A DNA stretch of 64,000 nt, taken from positions 29,523,978 through 29,587,977 of the forward strand of contig CM017571.1 of assembly GCA_007844125.1 (NCBI GenBank). The letters are read 5' to 3'. Origin of the DNA: Sinonovacula constricta (taxonomy: Eukaryota; Mollusca; Bivalvia; Cardiida; Solecurtidae). Below, piece after piece: positions 49,121 through 59,310 of this stretch. Below the pieces are notes generated by a model. It was not told where the DNA came from and searched no databases. It was given only the letters and a program-made list of their open reading frames with translations. The position numbers were made by a program, and so were the translations under genes. The stretch's first letter is position 1, and each line of letters begins with the position of its first letter.

Positions 49121-49925
49121 TAAGATAGATCTATATGGGGTTTGACATGAAGGAAGATATATCTATATTTGGTTTGTATTAAAGGAATATAGAGCTATAC
49201 AGGGTTGGTCGCAAAGGATGATAGACCTACATGCAGTTTGACATAAAGGAAGATAGATCTACAAGAGGTTTGTCATAAAGGATGATAGATCTATATGGGG
49301 CTTGTCATAAAGAAAGATATATCTATATAGGGTTTGTAATAAAGGCATAAAGAAGTATATAAGGTTTGTCATAAAGAAAGATGTCTCTATATGGGGTTTG
49401 TCATAAAGGAAGATAGATCTTTACTGGGTTTGTTATAAAGAAAGATATCTCTATATGGGGTTTTTCATAAAGGAAGATAGATCTTTACTGGGTTATACAT
49501 AATGGAAGATAAATCTATAAGGGGTTTGTCATAAAGGAAGATAGATCTTTATTGGGTTAGACATAATGGAAGATAAATCTATATGGGGTTTAGATTTAAA
49601 GAAAGATAGAACTGTATGGTGTTTGTCATAAAGATAGTTCTATATGGGGTTTGTCATAAGGGAAGACAGACCTATATGGAGTGTCATAAAGGAAGACAGA
49701 TCTACTTGAGGTTTGTCATAAAGGAAGATAGATCTATATGGGGTTTCTTATAAAGAAAGATAGTTCTATATGGGGTTTCTCATAAAGAAAGTTAGTTCTA
49801 TATGGGGTTTGTCATAAAGGAAGTTAGTTCTAAATGGGGTTTGTAATAAAGGAAGATAAATCTATATCGTGTTTACATTTTAAGGAAGATAGAACTATAT
49901 GGTGCTTGACATAAAGGAATATAGA

Positions 49926-52033
49926 TCTTTAACATGTACTCTTGTAAAACCAGTCTCTAAGGTCTCAACTGCTGTTCAAGGCCAGGAGCATATCTGGGCT
50001 GTTTTTTAAGGTACACACAATTACAAGGGAAATAACCTTTGTAGTAGTACTTTTAAAAAAATATTCAGTCCTTTTCTAATGAATTACAGGTAAAATGTGG
50101 AACTTAACACAAAAAATGAATGACTAAATCCTGACATGTATAAGTTTAATCATTTTAAACCTTTTCAACTTGATTGGTGTGGTAATATGATTTAATAAAA
50201 TAGAAACTATGGAAATAAAATATATAATTCCTAACTCGGGTTAGGCATCGACGTTCTTACTGTTTTTGGTATTTTTTTTCGATTTTTTGAACGGAGGTTT
50301 AGCACATGCGTAAAGTGTGTAATGTCAGAAACGAGCCTGTTAAAGGCATCCTAACACAGTGAAGTCTGCACGTAAACATCTTCAGTTAACAAAAGCCTGT
50401 TACTTGGAAAATAAACCCAGCAAACCACAAAACAATGTTACAATAAGAATAAAGGGGATTTATTACATCATATATACATGTATACAGAAATGGGAAGATT
50501 ATCTCCTTTGAATGTATGTAATGTGATCATGCTGGGCAAGTACAGGGAAAGATTTGAAGGAAGACAATGCTACAAGTACATGCGGACAACATATCTTGAT
50601 AACATTATATAAGAAGGGCATTTAGATAACATAGCCAGTACTTCAAACAAGGACATATTTCTTATTGAAAAATCTTTAAAACCCTATATACTACTGATAC
50701 TTGTATGATTTAGAGCTGGTTTGTCACCTGCTACAAAACAAGAGGGGAAAATAAAGAAAACCAATGAAATAAGAATTGATAATTATCTTGTATGACAACA
50801 TTAATACATTTACATTTAATTTTTCTTTGAAAGAAAATCTACATGTTCATACTTTATAACCCACATGAACACTGCACCAATGGGAAATATCAAATGTGTG
50901 AATGTATAATGTCATGAACATAAATAAACAACTGTGTGTATTTTGCCTTTTTCTGTTAAAGAGATATCAGTTTCATTTAATTTTTTTTTACACTTTATCA
51001 ACCATTTTAGTAAATCACTTATTTAATGGAAAATGTATTTTCTAAAATTAATTCCTTAGTTAGACAAGAGATGAACTGCACTTCATAGGGAAGAGCTTAG
51101 CTGTTAAATAAGGCCAATTTCCCTGCATTTTTCAAATATTATTTTTTAACCTTTGGAACTCTTGGCTTTTTTGACTATAAGCAAAAGAAATGTCTGAAAA
51201 AATATAGAAATGTAAATACATGTATATAGATTGATTCATATTTTGGTAAAGCCCTTCAAGGATTTCTATTCAAGTGTCATGTGATCATAAAGCAAGAGCA
51301 ACAGTAAGAGAAGATTCAATCTTTAAGTGTATCTACAAAAAACGGAACTGTTGAGACTTATGTAAGTTTTATCTTATCTAGAGCTCTCAATATAGCCGGA
51401 ATGTAAAAGCTTTTTACTTACTTCATGTATCCTGTAATAATGGTGCACCAGTACAGTGGGAAAGATTTGTAGCAAACTGGGAGGAAAAGTATGAGTGAAA
51501 TCAGTGTTGAAGGATTGCCATATGTCCAACAATTTGATAAGATCACAATAAATAGCTCACAATCTGAAAAAATAAAATAAAAATAAAATGAAATATAAGA
51601 AAGTGTCTCAAAATAAAAAATAAAAATTATAAAGGCTACAGGTTCTGACCACTGACTTTCTATGTATCAATGTTACCTTTTCAGATGATACTAATTGTAT
51701 CAAGCTGTCAACAATACAATTATGATCATTCTCTTCTTAGATTAGGAAGATAAGGAGAACTGGAATGTTAGCAAATAGAAACTCAACCTTTTTTTCCAAT
51801 TAAATGTACATAGCACTCTCTTCAGAACATTGTCAAAAGACTATTGACTGTCAGGCTGGTCTTTACTGCCAACACCTCCACCAGACAAGCATAACAGGAT
51901 CACTTATGAACAGCACTAGGGACTGAACTGGAATGAATTTAAAATGCCCTTGGTGAAATTTACTGAATTATTGCTTGTTACCACCATTTAAACCCATTTA
52001 TGTACATGAAGATGACTAAAACTATATCCACCT
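49926..52033. other. Intergenic DNA between minisatellite and nested elements
   Basis: AT-rich. Only the putative minus-strand exon at 51422-51563 stands out. Confidence 0.5.
51422..51563 (-). other. Putative unassigned exon (142 bp)
   Basis: On the minus strand a long T-rich tract ending TTTTTTCAG precedes 51563, and a perfect GTAAGT donor follows 51422. One frame is open throughout and would encode a hydrophobic segment (e.g. LISLILFLPVCYKSF). I recognise no domain. Since PHETA coding exon 1 has an acceptor just upstream of its ATG and is on the same strand 11.8 kb away, this could be a PHETA leader exon. It could also belong to another gene or be chance. Confidence 0.35.
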
Positions 52034-52491
52034 ACAGGGTTGTCTACAGGGTTGTCACTAGAAATATTTTGAGCAGGCTCAATTAACTTTTGAGGAGGCC
52101 AGGCTATGCGAGCGCTGAAGGCGCGAAGCTCTGCTAGTGGGGTCCGGGGGCATGCCCCCTTCCCCCCCACCCCCGGAATATTTTGAAAACGTTGACTTAA
52201 AATCGTGACATCTGAGGCATTCTGGGGACATACTTTCATTGTTTTGGACAAGTCAAAGAACAGGAAATTTATATAAATTATGAAGCATGTTGCAACCATA
52301 ATTCATCAAATTTGTAAACATTTCTATGGAGATCTAATATCTTGAGACCATCGAGCTCAAGATATATCAACTAAACAGTAAATTATTTAAAAAAAATCTA
52401 CACACTTATGAACTTTTCATTTTAATCAGTTTCAATTCAATCAAACCTTTGTTTACATTTCAATTTATAACATGTGCAGGAACACAGCAGT

Positions 52492-53885
52492 AGGGATTAT
52501 TCTAGAGCTCAAAAAGGGGCAGTGTGGCACACACAAAATAAAGCCACGGCACTTTCTAGGTTTATAAGTTTATAAACATAATAAGAGCTTATTCATTTGT
52601 ATTTCTTGTCCATATTATTGTATTTTATTTCTTTATGAAGAAATAATACTTGTAAATAAATCAAATACATAATTTGTTCTTTTTATAATTCATGTAATTT
52701 TGTTGATATTTTGGGTATATCATTCAAAATCTTTGCACAATTCATAAATTTCAGGATTCTAAGGAAAAACCTTTCTCAAGAAAAACAAATCCGAAATTAG
52801 GTTGTCTGAATTAACATACACGTTTACCTCTGATTGTCTGCAAAACTAATCAGGGGTGAAAAATTCCACTCCAAGTTGAGGTCGGGCGAGAAAGAATTCG
52901 CTGTAGCTAGTTCTACCGGGCGAGTGAAAATTTCAGTTGAGATCGTCGATATTTGTTATTGGAAAAAAGAAAATGTAATTATTAATGGTGAACAATTTTG
53001 TACTCTACCACTACATTTTAAATCCCTCACGAAGTATGACAATTACATGATTCTTACGACAACTAAATTGACAAGTTTGGTCCGATATCACGGGGTTTTG
53101 TTTAAGAACGGTCAAAGTCACCTCAGGCATTGCCCTGGAATATTTGAGACATGCCGAAAAGATCAAAGGATTGTCTCAGTAACTGACTGTCGGTTGATAC
53201 TGGTGACAGGACCAGCCGCCAACATCAAAGGAGGTGTACCGCTGCCAGAAATTGGCACATTACACGTTACCCAGTCCGAACAACGCCAGGTGCACGATTC
53301 CTATGGCAACAGCCTAGTTCCCAGTTTATTTCACTGATCAACTAGTGCGCTTACGGACATATTATTCGTCGAGAACACGACTTGCATACTTTTCGTACTT
53401 TTTTCTTCATGTTTTACCAGCGAACTAAGAAAATGACCTTAGTTATAATATTTATACATTTATAAGTTTCTGTTGTGTCGCGGTATTACTTGGAATAAAT
53501 TTGCCAACCTTCCTGCTGTTTGTCAAAACGCGTTGCATATATTTCTTTTGTTCATTTTGAGTGTTTATTCATTTTGAGTGTTTAACAGAACAGAGTTCAA
53601 TTACTGGTCAACGCTCATGTTCGTTTCTCGCTTAGCTCGGTAGTTGCAATATACGATAAATTTGCGTAGCCATGACACATCCAGGATGACAGCGCCGAAA
53701 CTAGCAGTGAATGACATTGATTGATTGATCATATTTCAACCAAAAAGTAAATGAGCGGTCTTAATAAGGGGAAACCGGAGCTGTTTATAGGCATTTTTTG
53801 GGCAAAGGGGCGGGGACTAAAAAGGGCAGGGCGGGGTTTAAAAAGGGCAGGCAAGCGCCCTTCTATTCCGCGCTAGAATAATACC
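52492..53885. mobile_element. Inner nested element with imperfect inverted ends
   Basis: The left end reads TAGGGATTATTCTAG and the right end, reversed, TAGGTATTATTCTAG. CAGCAG flanks both sides and TA borders both ends, so the target duplication is either TA or CAGCAG. GC-rich AAAAAGGGCAG repeats lie inside the right end. It contains the 167-codon ORF at 52834. Confidence 0.55.
52834..53337 (+). CDS. Unrecognised ORF inside nested element
   Basis: An open frame of 167 codons without an ATG at its left end (the first possible start is TTG), ending TGA at 53335-53337. The composition looks protein-like, unlike the surrounding AT-rich DNA (e.g. VIINGEQFCTLPLHFKSLT and HCPGIFETC), with several Cys. 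I recognise no family. It may be an exon or remnant of an element-encoded protein or a captured host fragment. The lack of an ATG argues for a spliced or decayed form. Confidence 0.35.
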   Translation: MSAKLIRGEKFHSKLRSGEKEFAVASSTGRVKISVEIVDICYWKKENVIINGEQFCTLPLHFKSLTKYDNYMILTTTKLTSLVRYHGVLFKNGQSHLRHCPGIFETCRKDQRIVSVTDCRLILVTGPAANIKGGVPLPEIGTLHVTQSEQRQVHDSYGNSLVPSLFH

Positions 53886-54553
53886 TACAGCAGAGTACCT
53901 TCACTTTCTTTAATATAGAAAATACTTCCGAGACTTAGATTACATAAATCAAATAAAAATATTCTTGGATAAACAAAATGCTTGGGGTGAAATACTGCAG
54001 GAATGATACTCATTTAACTAACCGAAAAAACTAATCATTCAAAAACGTGTGACAACTTCTACCTACCCAGATGTTTAACGTCTTTCGAACATCAGATTAA
54101 TCAACTCAAATCTGATAAAAACAAGTTTTAACAACTCAATCAAAATTAATGCGAACAAATCAAACAGAACATTTCAAATAACAAACAAAACAATGCATGC
54201 ATAAACTGATCATTATAACCGGGGATTTACTTGATTGGCCAGTTGATTGTACGTGAAAAATAATCAAACAAATCGATCTTTCTTTTTTTCATCTTGGATA
54301 CCCCCATCTTGAAACATTGTGTATGATTGCCATCATAAGTTTCTTAAAACATATGTGATTGGTCAATATCAAAGCAAATCGTCCAATCAAGTCGCAGGTT
54401 ACAAATGTTACATGGTATCTGTGAAATATACGCGAAGTGTAGTGTACCATTGTAGACTGTCTTTCATGGGAGGGGAGTCGTAACTCTTGACCAATTTTCT
54501 TTTTTTTTCAAATTGAAATCGGCCGCCAGCCGCCTCCTAATGACAACCCTGCA

Positions 54554-56169
54554 CCTAGTCATCATATATGGTGATAGAAGAAAGTGATGCTATAGTTAAT
54601 TGTGTAAAAAATATCAAATCCAAAAATCTAATTTCGAGAAAGCTTTTCTAACAAAAGGAGTGTTTTTAACATTCAACAGCATGTAGTCATAACTAACATG
54701 TTTAATTCAAGTATATACTTTCTAACCTGCTCGATGTCATATTAAAGAGATTAATGATTTTGAACGATTCTTACAGATGGGTTTTAACTAGATACTTATC
54801 ATATATTTAAACTGTGATTTATTTGAGATTTTCAGAAAAATTATAAAGCAGAAAATTATTAACGGAATATTTTGCATGTGCAAAAATTAATTCAGTGATA
54901 TGAGAACAGTGTGCAGTGTTTGATTTTTCTGCTGTGAATGAAAGGTAGTTGGTTCGGACTATCATGCCACCGTTTTCTCCACAAACATTTTACAGAAAAA
55001 AAAGAGTACTTCATTGGCATACTTCTTTCCTTAGATCATCTGGCATAAACAAGATTTATAAGGTAGAAAACACTTAGAAGAACAGGCAAGAGTCAAACTA
55101 TGCAATACCGCCATGTTTGAATACCGCCATGTTTAAATACCGCCATGTTTGAATACCGCCATGTTTGTTTATTTAACAGGGTTAAAGTTAATTGCTTTTA
55201 TGTTCCACTGATTTTAACATACAGTTTAGTAGAGTTCACATGTAGAGATAATTGCTGTGTGATTCTAGTGAGAATGTCTTGCCAAGGTTTGTTATTTTAA
55301 GATAAATGGTGTTTTTGTAATGCAGCAGTATTTCAGTTTCTTCTGGTATGTTATAGTACATTCCAGTTTGGTAATTGGTATGTTTTTTTAAAGCATCAGC
55401 TTAGCATTTTCTTTTCACATCCTTATCTTTCTTGCAGTTACATTTTACTCTTTCAGAAGTCATCTGCAGCAGTTGTCTGCAATAACAACACAATAAATGA
55501 GTGACAGTACCTTATACTGGTGAGTGCAAAGAGAAATGTATATTTTGTAAATGTAAATGTATATACAATGTTTTGATAATGTGTTCAATACAATTTAATA
55601 ATGTCATTCATATTTAAACTACATGTGTATATTTCCTATGTTTCTTATGATTCTTTTATGCAAGTCGGCCATTAGATTGAACTTCCATAACTTTATACGT
55701 ATATTAATGCTTATTGTATTGAATTTAATGTATTTACAATTTGTATTTCATGTCACGAGGCTTGTTAAGCTTGTTAACTTGCTTAGTGACGCAATAAACA
55801 AAGTGAATCAACGAACCTGACTGATTGTTCTTTTTAAACCGAAGAATTGGCACCCAAGAAGTAACATTTATATTCAATTTTTGAGGTCAGCAAGGTACTT
55901 TGTAATACGACCTAGAAGATGGAGCATTCTTGTATTCGGTGTCATGGTAGTTGCACTGTCTTTATCTTTAAATTTTAAAAAGTAATTGTTACACAGGAAA
56001 TATTTAAAATGATACACCCTGCCCTATGGACCTATATATCACATTTAAGCACAAAGCTGGCTGTGGGTTCAAACCCATTTCTGGGTACAATGTTTATAAC
56101 AGGTTAGTTCACAACAAATGGCAATTAGGATGATTTGGTGTAAAGGAGGAGTGTTGTAAATAGGTGTCT
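54554..56169. other. Intergenic DNA with 16-bp repeat
   Basis: No coding sequence recognised. The 65-codon frame at 55.6 kb is AT-driven. Confidence 0.5.
55104..55168 (+). repeat. 16-bp tandem repeat, four copies
   Basis: AATACCGCCATGTTTG recurs every 16 bases with one change. Each unit has CCGCCATG, which is both Kozak-like and YY1-core-like. Confidence 0.95.
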
Positions 56170-56260
56170 CCTCATTCCAGATCATCTGCATTCCGGACAA
56201 TCATTTCGAACCATGTTATAATCCTCCCGGACCAGTTTGATCGTCATAACGGACCATATT
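56170..56260 (+). repeat. Left terminal inverted repeat of THAP/DDE transposon
   Basis: About 75-90 bp complementary to the right end at 59231-59310, with repeated CCGGAC and CGGACC motifs. Several substitutions separate the two ends, indicating an old insertion. Confidence 0.8.
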
Positions 56261-56334
56261 TATTTGATTTATGAAATAATAATCAGAACTTATGAAAGAA
56301 ATCTAGATGATATAAAATCAAACTTACATTTCTT

Positions 56335-57432
56335 AGGTCGTTGTAAAACCCTCTTTTTATGGCGTTAAAATTCTTTAAAACTTGAGGTTTAAAACACTTG
56401 TCCTTAATAAAACATATTGTTTGTCTTAGCAATCAGGTCAGTTTATAATTGTGTATATTGATTTGGACATTATATATAGGCTAACAAAATGTTTGTTTCT
56501 TTTGACATGTGAAATGACATCTAATTATCGTGTCCGTAAATCAAAGAACACATTATACAAAATAAACACAGGCATTTTGGCAGCACACTTTTATCAGTAA
56601 CACTCGGCAGTTGTTCACACCTCTTTTATTACTGTCGGTTGCTGATTAGTGTATTGTGTCTGTATTTTATGTGTCAATTTCTCACCTCATATGAATTGTT
56701 GAGATGCCTGATTATTCAGAGGGTTATACTTTTTAAGAGAATAGTTTCGTAATTTAAAAAAAAAAGATTTGGGTCCACAAGTGAGAAAAAAAAAAATAGA
56801 CTATATGTTATATATTTTATTAACATATTTTATTCAAACAATAGTACGTTCTTACATGTATATTAATTACATAACAACATTACAAAATGTACAACGTTTG
56901 TGAAATATTATGTGATCCCAGTCAAATACAACACAAAATCAATACACATAACAAAATCAAGTAAATAGGCAGCTTGTATATATACATGACACACCTAATT
57001 AATTAAGCACATTTATCAAGCACAATGAACAAGCAAAGGCATGTGTAAAAACTCAAATCACACAAGTCAGTAATTCACTCTTACACTGGTCCATACAGCG
57101 CTGCGCACGCATCCAGCTGACTCTTTGTTCACTAACCGACAGTAATAAAAAGAGGTGTGAACAAGCTGAATGTTACTGATAAAAGTGTGTCGCTAATACG
57201 CCTGTGTTTATTTTGCATATTAAGGTGTTATTTGATTTACAGACATGATTTTTGGATGCCATAACCATGTCAAAATAAACAAAACATTTTGTCCAAATTA
57301 ATTTACACAATTATAAACTGACCTAATCGCTAGAACAAACAATAGATTTTATTAAGGACAGGTGTTTTAAACCTCAAGTTTTAAAGAATTTTTACGCCAA
57401 AAAAACTTTAAACAAGGGTTTTGCAACGACCT
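56335..57432. repeat. Large internal inverted repeat (~300-bp arms, ~490-bp spacer)
   Basis: The left arm is ~56335-56643 and the right arm ~57130-57432. Reversed, the right arm repeats in order AGGTCGTTG, TTCTTTAAAACTTGAGG, GTCCTTAATAAAA, AGGTCAGTTTATAATTG, ATAAACACAGGC, CACACTTTTATCAGTAAC and TTACTGTCGGTT. Divergence with small indels shows it is not recent. It lies inside the transposon, just before the transposase promoter, and could be a nested fold-back element. Confidence 0.85.
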
Positions 57433-57545
57433 CGGTAATATATGTGTTAAATCTTAGATCTATCTATACTTCATTCCTAAGCATGATACATATTTCATTA
57501 CTAAAATAAATATAGAGGAATTTCTGATTACGCAATAATCGGAAG

Positions 57546-57571
57546 TCGGCCATCTTGGAGGCACTTGCGCA
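57546..57571 (+). repeat. Subterminal inverted motif with YY1-like core, transposase promoter side
   Basis: GTCGGCCATCTTGGAGGCAC here recurs inverted at ~59123-59146 beyond the transposase stop. It contains GCCATCTT, the YY1 core. Lying ~100 bp before the transposase ATG, it may be part of the promoter. Confidence 0.65.
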
Positions 57572-57658
57572 ATAACGCTTCCGCATGGATACAGCACAGT
57601 GCACAAATACAATACCACAGCTGTCAATTCAATGAATTGGTAAACATCCTACGGCAAA

Positions 57659-59007
57659 ATGGTGATTAAATGTGCTGTTTTGGGCTGTTCAAACAGGAAA
57701 GATCGTGAAAAGGACTTTCAATACTATAGATTGCCTGCAATTGTCAGAAATCAGGGCGAAGAGTGTGAGAAACTGTCTAGCGAGCGGAGACGTGAATGGT
57801 TGGCTAACATGAACCAGTGCTTTAAAAACAAAAACTTGGATAACATGAGGATTTGTTCAGAGCATTTTGTCAGTGGTATGTACAGACAATAATTATTGTA
57901 AGAATCGTATCAGATAAACGTTTTTACGGACTGTATTACTAGATTGTTTTCAAACTAAAGCGAAGCTTCACTAGCCAACCAAAATTATTGTTTTACACAG
58001 AAGTATACCAGAAATCCATTCGATTTATCACAAAGAAATTCTACTTATGTTATTTATTTTTTCTAATTGAAGGAAAGAAGGCAGATCTGTATGACAGAAA
58101 CAACCCAGACTGGTGTCCCACTCTGCGGCTTGGAGGATCCAACCCTGAACCAGTTGTCTCAACACCACTGCACAGTGCCACACCACATGTAGATCGGTAT
58201 AAGCGAGTCCAGGAGAGGTCCAAGCGTAAACGCCTTGAGCTAATACAGAACGATGAAGAAAGCACATTTGAATCAAGTGATTCAGGATGTGAAGGTGTTG
58301 CTTCTCAAACAGACATGGATGGTATCTTCATTAATTCAATGGACTGTGAAATTCGAAGATTGCGCGAAGAGAACTTAAAGTTGAAAAAGGACAATGTTGT
58401 TCGTTTGTCAAAGGAAGACTTTGAAGGCAATTGCGAGAAAGTGAAGCATCTTACAGGCCTATCCACATTTGCCTTACTTATGACACTGTTTAGTTACCTA
58501 GAACCACATTTACAGCCTTCAGGTGTGCTTGACCAGTTCAGAATGATGATTTTAACACTAATGAGACTAAGACTTAATTTGTCTGTGTTATTTTTATCAT
58601 ATGAGTTTGGCATTTCTCAGTCATCTGTTTCCAGGATATTCAGCAGTGTTATTGACACAATGTTTGCTAGAATGAAACCATTCATACACTGGCCTGAAAG
58701 AGAAACACTGCAAAAAACAATGCCAATGCAGTTTAGAAAACATTTTGGCAAGCGGTGTTGTGTCATCATAGACTGTTTCGAGGTTTTCATCGAAAGGCCG
58801 TCCAACCTAAAAGCCCGCGCCGAGACCTGGTCATCGTACAAACACCACAACACGATCAAATTTCTAATTGGGATTACTCCCCAAGAAACAGTGTCCTTTA
58901 TATCTAGAGACTGGGGTGGTAGAGTGAGTGACAAATATATCACAGAACATTCCGGCTTTTTAAATAATATAGTTCCAGGTGATTTGATATTGGCAGACAG
59001 GGGATAA
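57659..59007 (+). pseudogene. THAP-domain DDE transposase, C-terminally truncated
   Basis: Exons 57659-57875 and 58073-59007 join at G|GTATGT...TTGAAG|GA to give 383 aa. Residues 1-~90 are a THAP zinc finger: C5 and C10 (CAVLGC), then RICSEHF with the later Cys and His, then CPTLRLG in the place of the AVPTIF box. A short Lys/Glu helical segment follows, then a helix-turn-helix block ([16 protein letters not shown]). The DDE fold has its first Asp in [14 protein letters not shown] and its second in LILADRG. TAA follows at once, so the third acidic residue and roughly the last 100 residues expected of the family are absent. The copy is therefore unlikely to be catalytic, though its DNA-binding half is intact. 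The THAP exon and the junction are well supported. Confidence 0.85.
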
Positions 59008-59230
59008 TGATTCAGTTTGTTTAGCAAGACGTTTTGCCATAACTATTAGCGTAATAAACGTAGTTGAAATCTATTAATCTGAATTTTAAAAATCAATCTC
59101 TTATCTATTTCCGTTGTACTGAGCGAGTGCCTCCAAGATGGCCGACAAGGCGGTGTTAGGGTAAAAATCACCCTCCGGTGAAATTACTCTATAGTCCGGA
59201 ATGATTATACTAGCATTATTATTTGGTCCG

Positions 59231-59310
59231 GGATGATGACCAAAGTAGTCCGGGATGATTATAACATGGTCCGAAATGATGGTCCGGAATGCAGATGGTC
59301 CGGAATGAGG
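59231..59310 (-). repeat. Right terminal inverted repeat of THAP/DDE transposon
   Basis: Inverted copy of the left end. TCCGGAATGA, TCCGGGATGA or TCCGAAATGA occurs about six times in its ~140 bp neighbourhood (from ~59190), a subterminal cluster of likely transposase sites. Confidence 0.8.

Larger units (their letters stand above)
46643..49925 (+). repeat. 32-bp minisatellite (AGATCTATATGGGG type), interrupted
   Basis: The unit is GATCTATATGGGGTTTGTCA plus TAAAGGAAGATA, ~32 bp; spacing checked at 48546 and 48578. Longer units with TAAAGAAAGACAGGTCTATC form ~96-bp higher-order repeats around 47.5-48.4 kb. It is interrupted by a MITE at 46704-47228 and a SINE at 48815-49120. It is more diverged than the 34-bp arrays. 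Confidence 0.9.
52034..54553. mobile_element. Outer inverted-repeat element (CAGGGTTGTC ends)
   Basis: Ends CAGGGTTGTC (left, duplicated ten bases later) and GACAACCCTG (right) are flanked by the direct repeat CACCTA on both sides, a likely 6-bp target duplication. Just inside the left end is a palindromic stretch around GGGGGCATGCCCCC (52146-52159). No transposase was recognised. The CAGGG terminus recalls hAT elements, but the target repeat is not 8 bp. Superfamily is left open. Confidence 0.6.
56170..59310 (+). mobile_element. THAP/DDE DNA transposon (PIF-Harbinger/ISL2EU-like), full TIR pair, defective
   Basis: The left end (CCTCATTCCAGATCATCTGC) and the right end in reverse (CCTCATTCCGGACCATCTGC) are inverted repeats for about 75 bp. 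The ends are studded with GTCCGG/CCGGAC motifs, candidate transposase sites. Between them lies a THAP plus DDE transposase on the + strand and a large inverted repeat. THAP plus HTH_Tnp_4 plus DDE_Tnp_4 is the known organisation of ISL2EU-like elements. No target-site duplication was obvious. Superfamily assignment is inferred from domain order. Confidence 0.8.

Noticed and set aside
51988..52299. 103-codon minus frame
   Set aside because: It runs across a transposon end and the GC-rich palindrome; no recognised domain.
58617..59027. 136-codon minus frame
   Set aside because: It is the complement of the DDE transposase exon.
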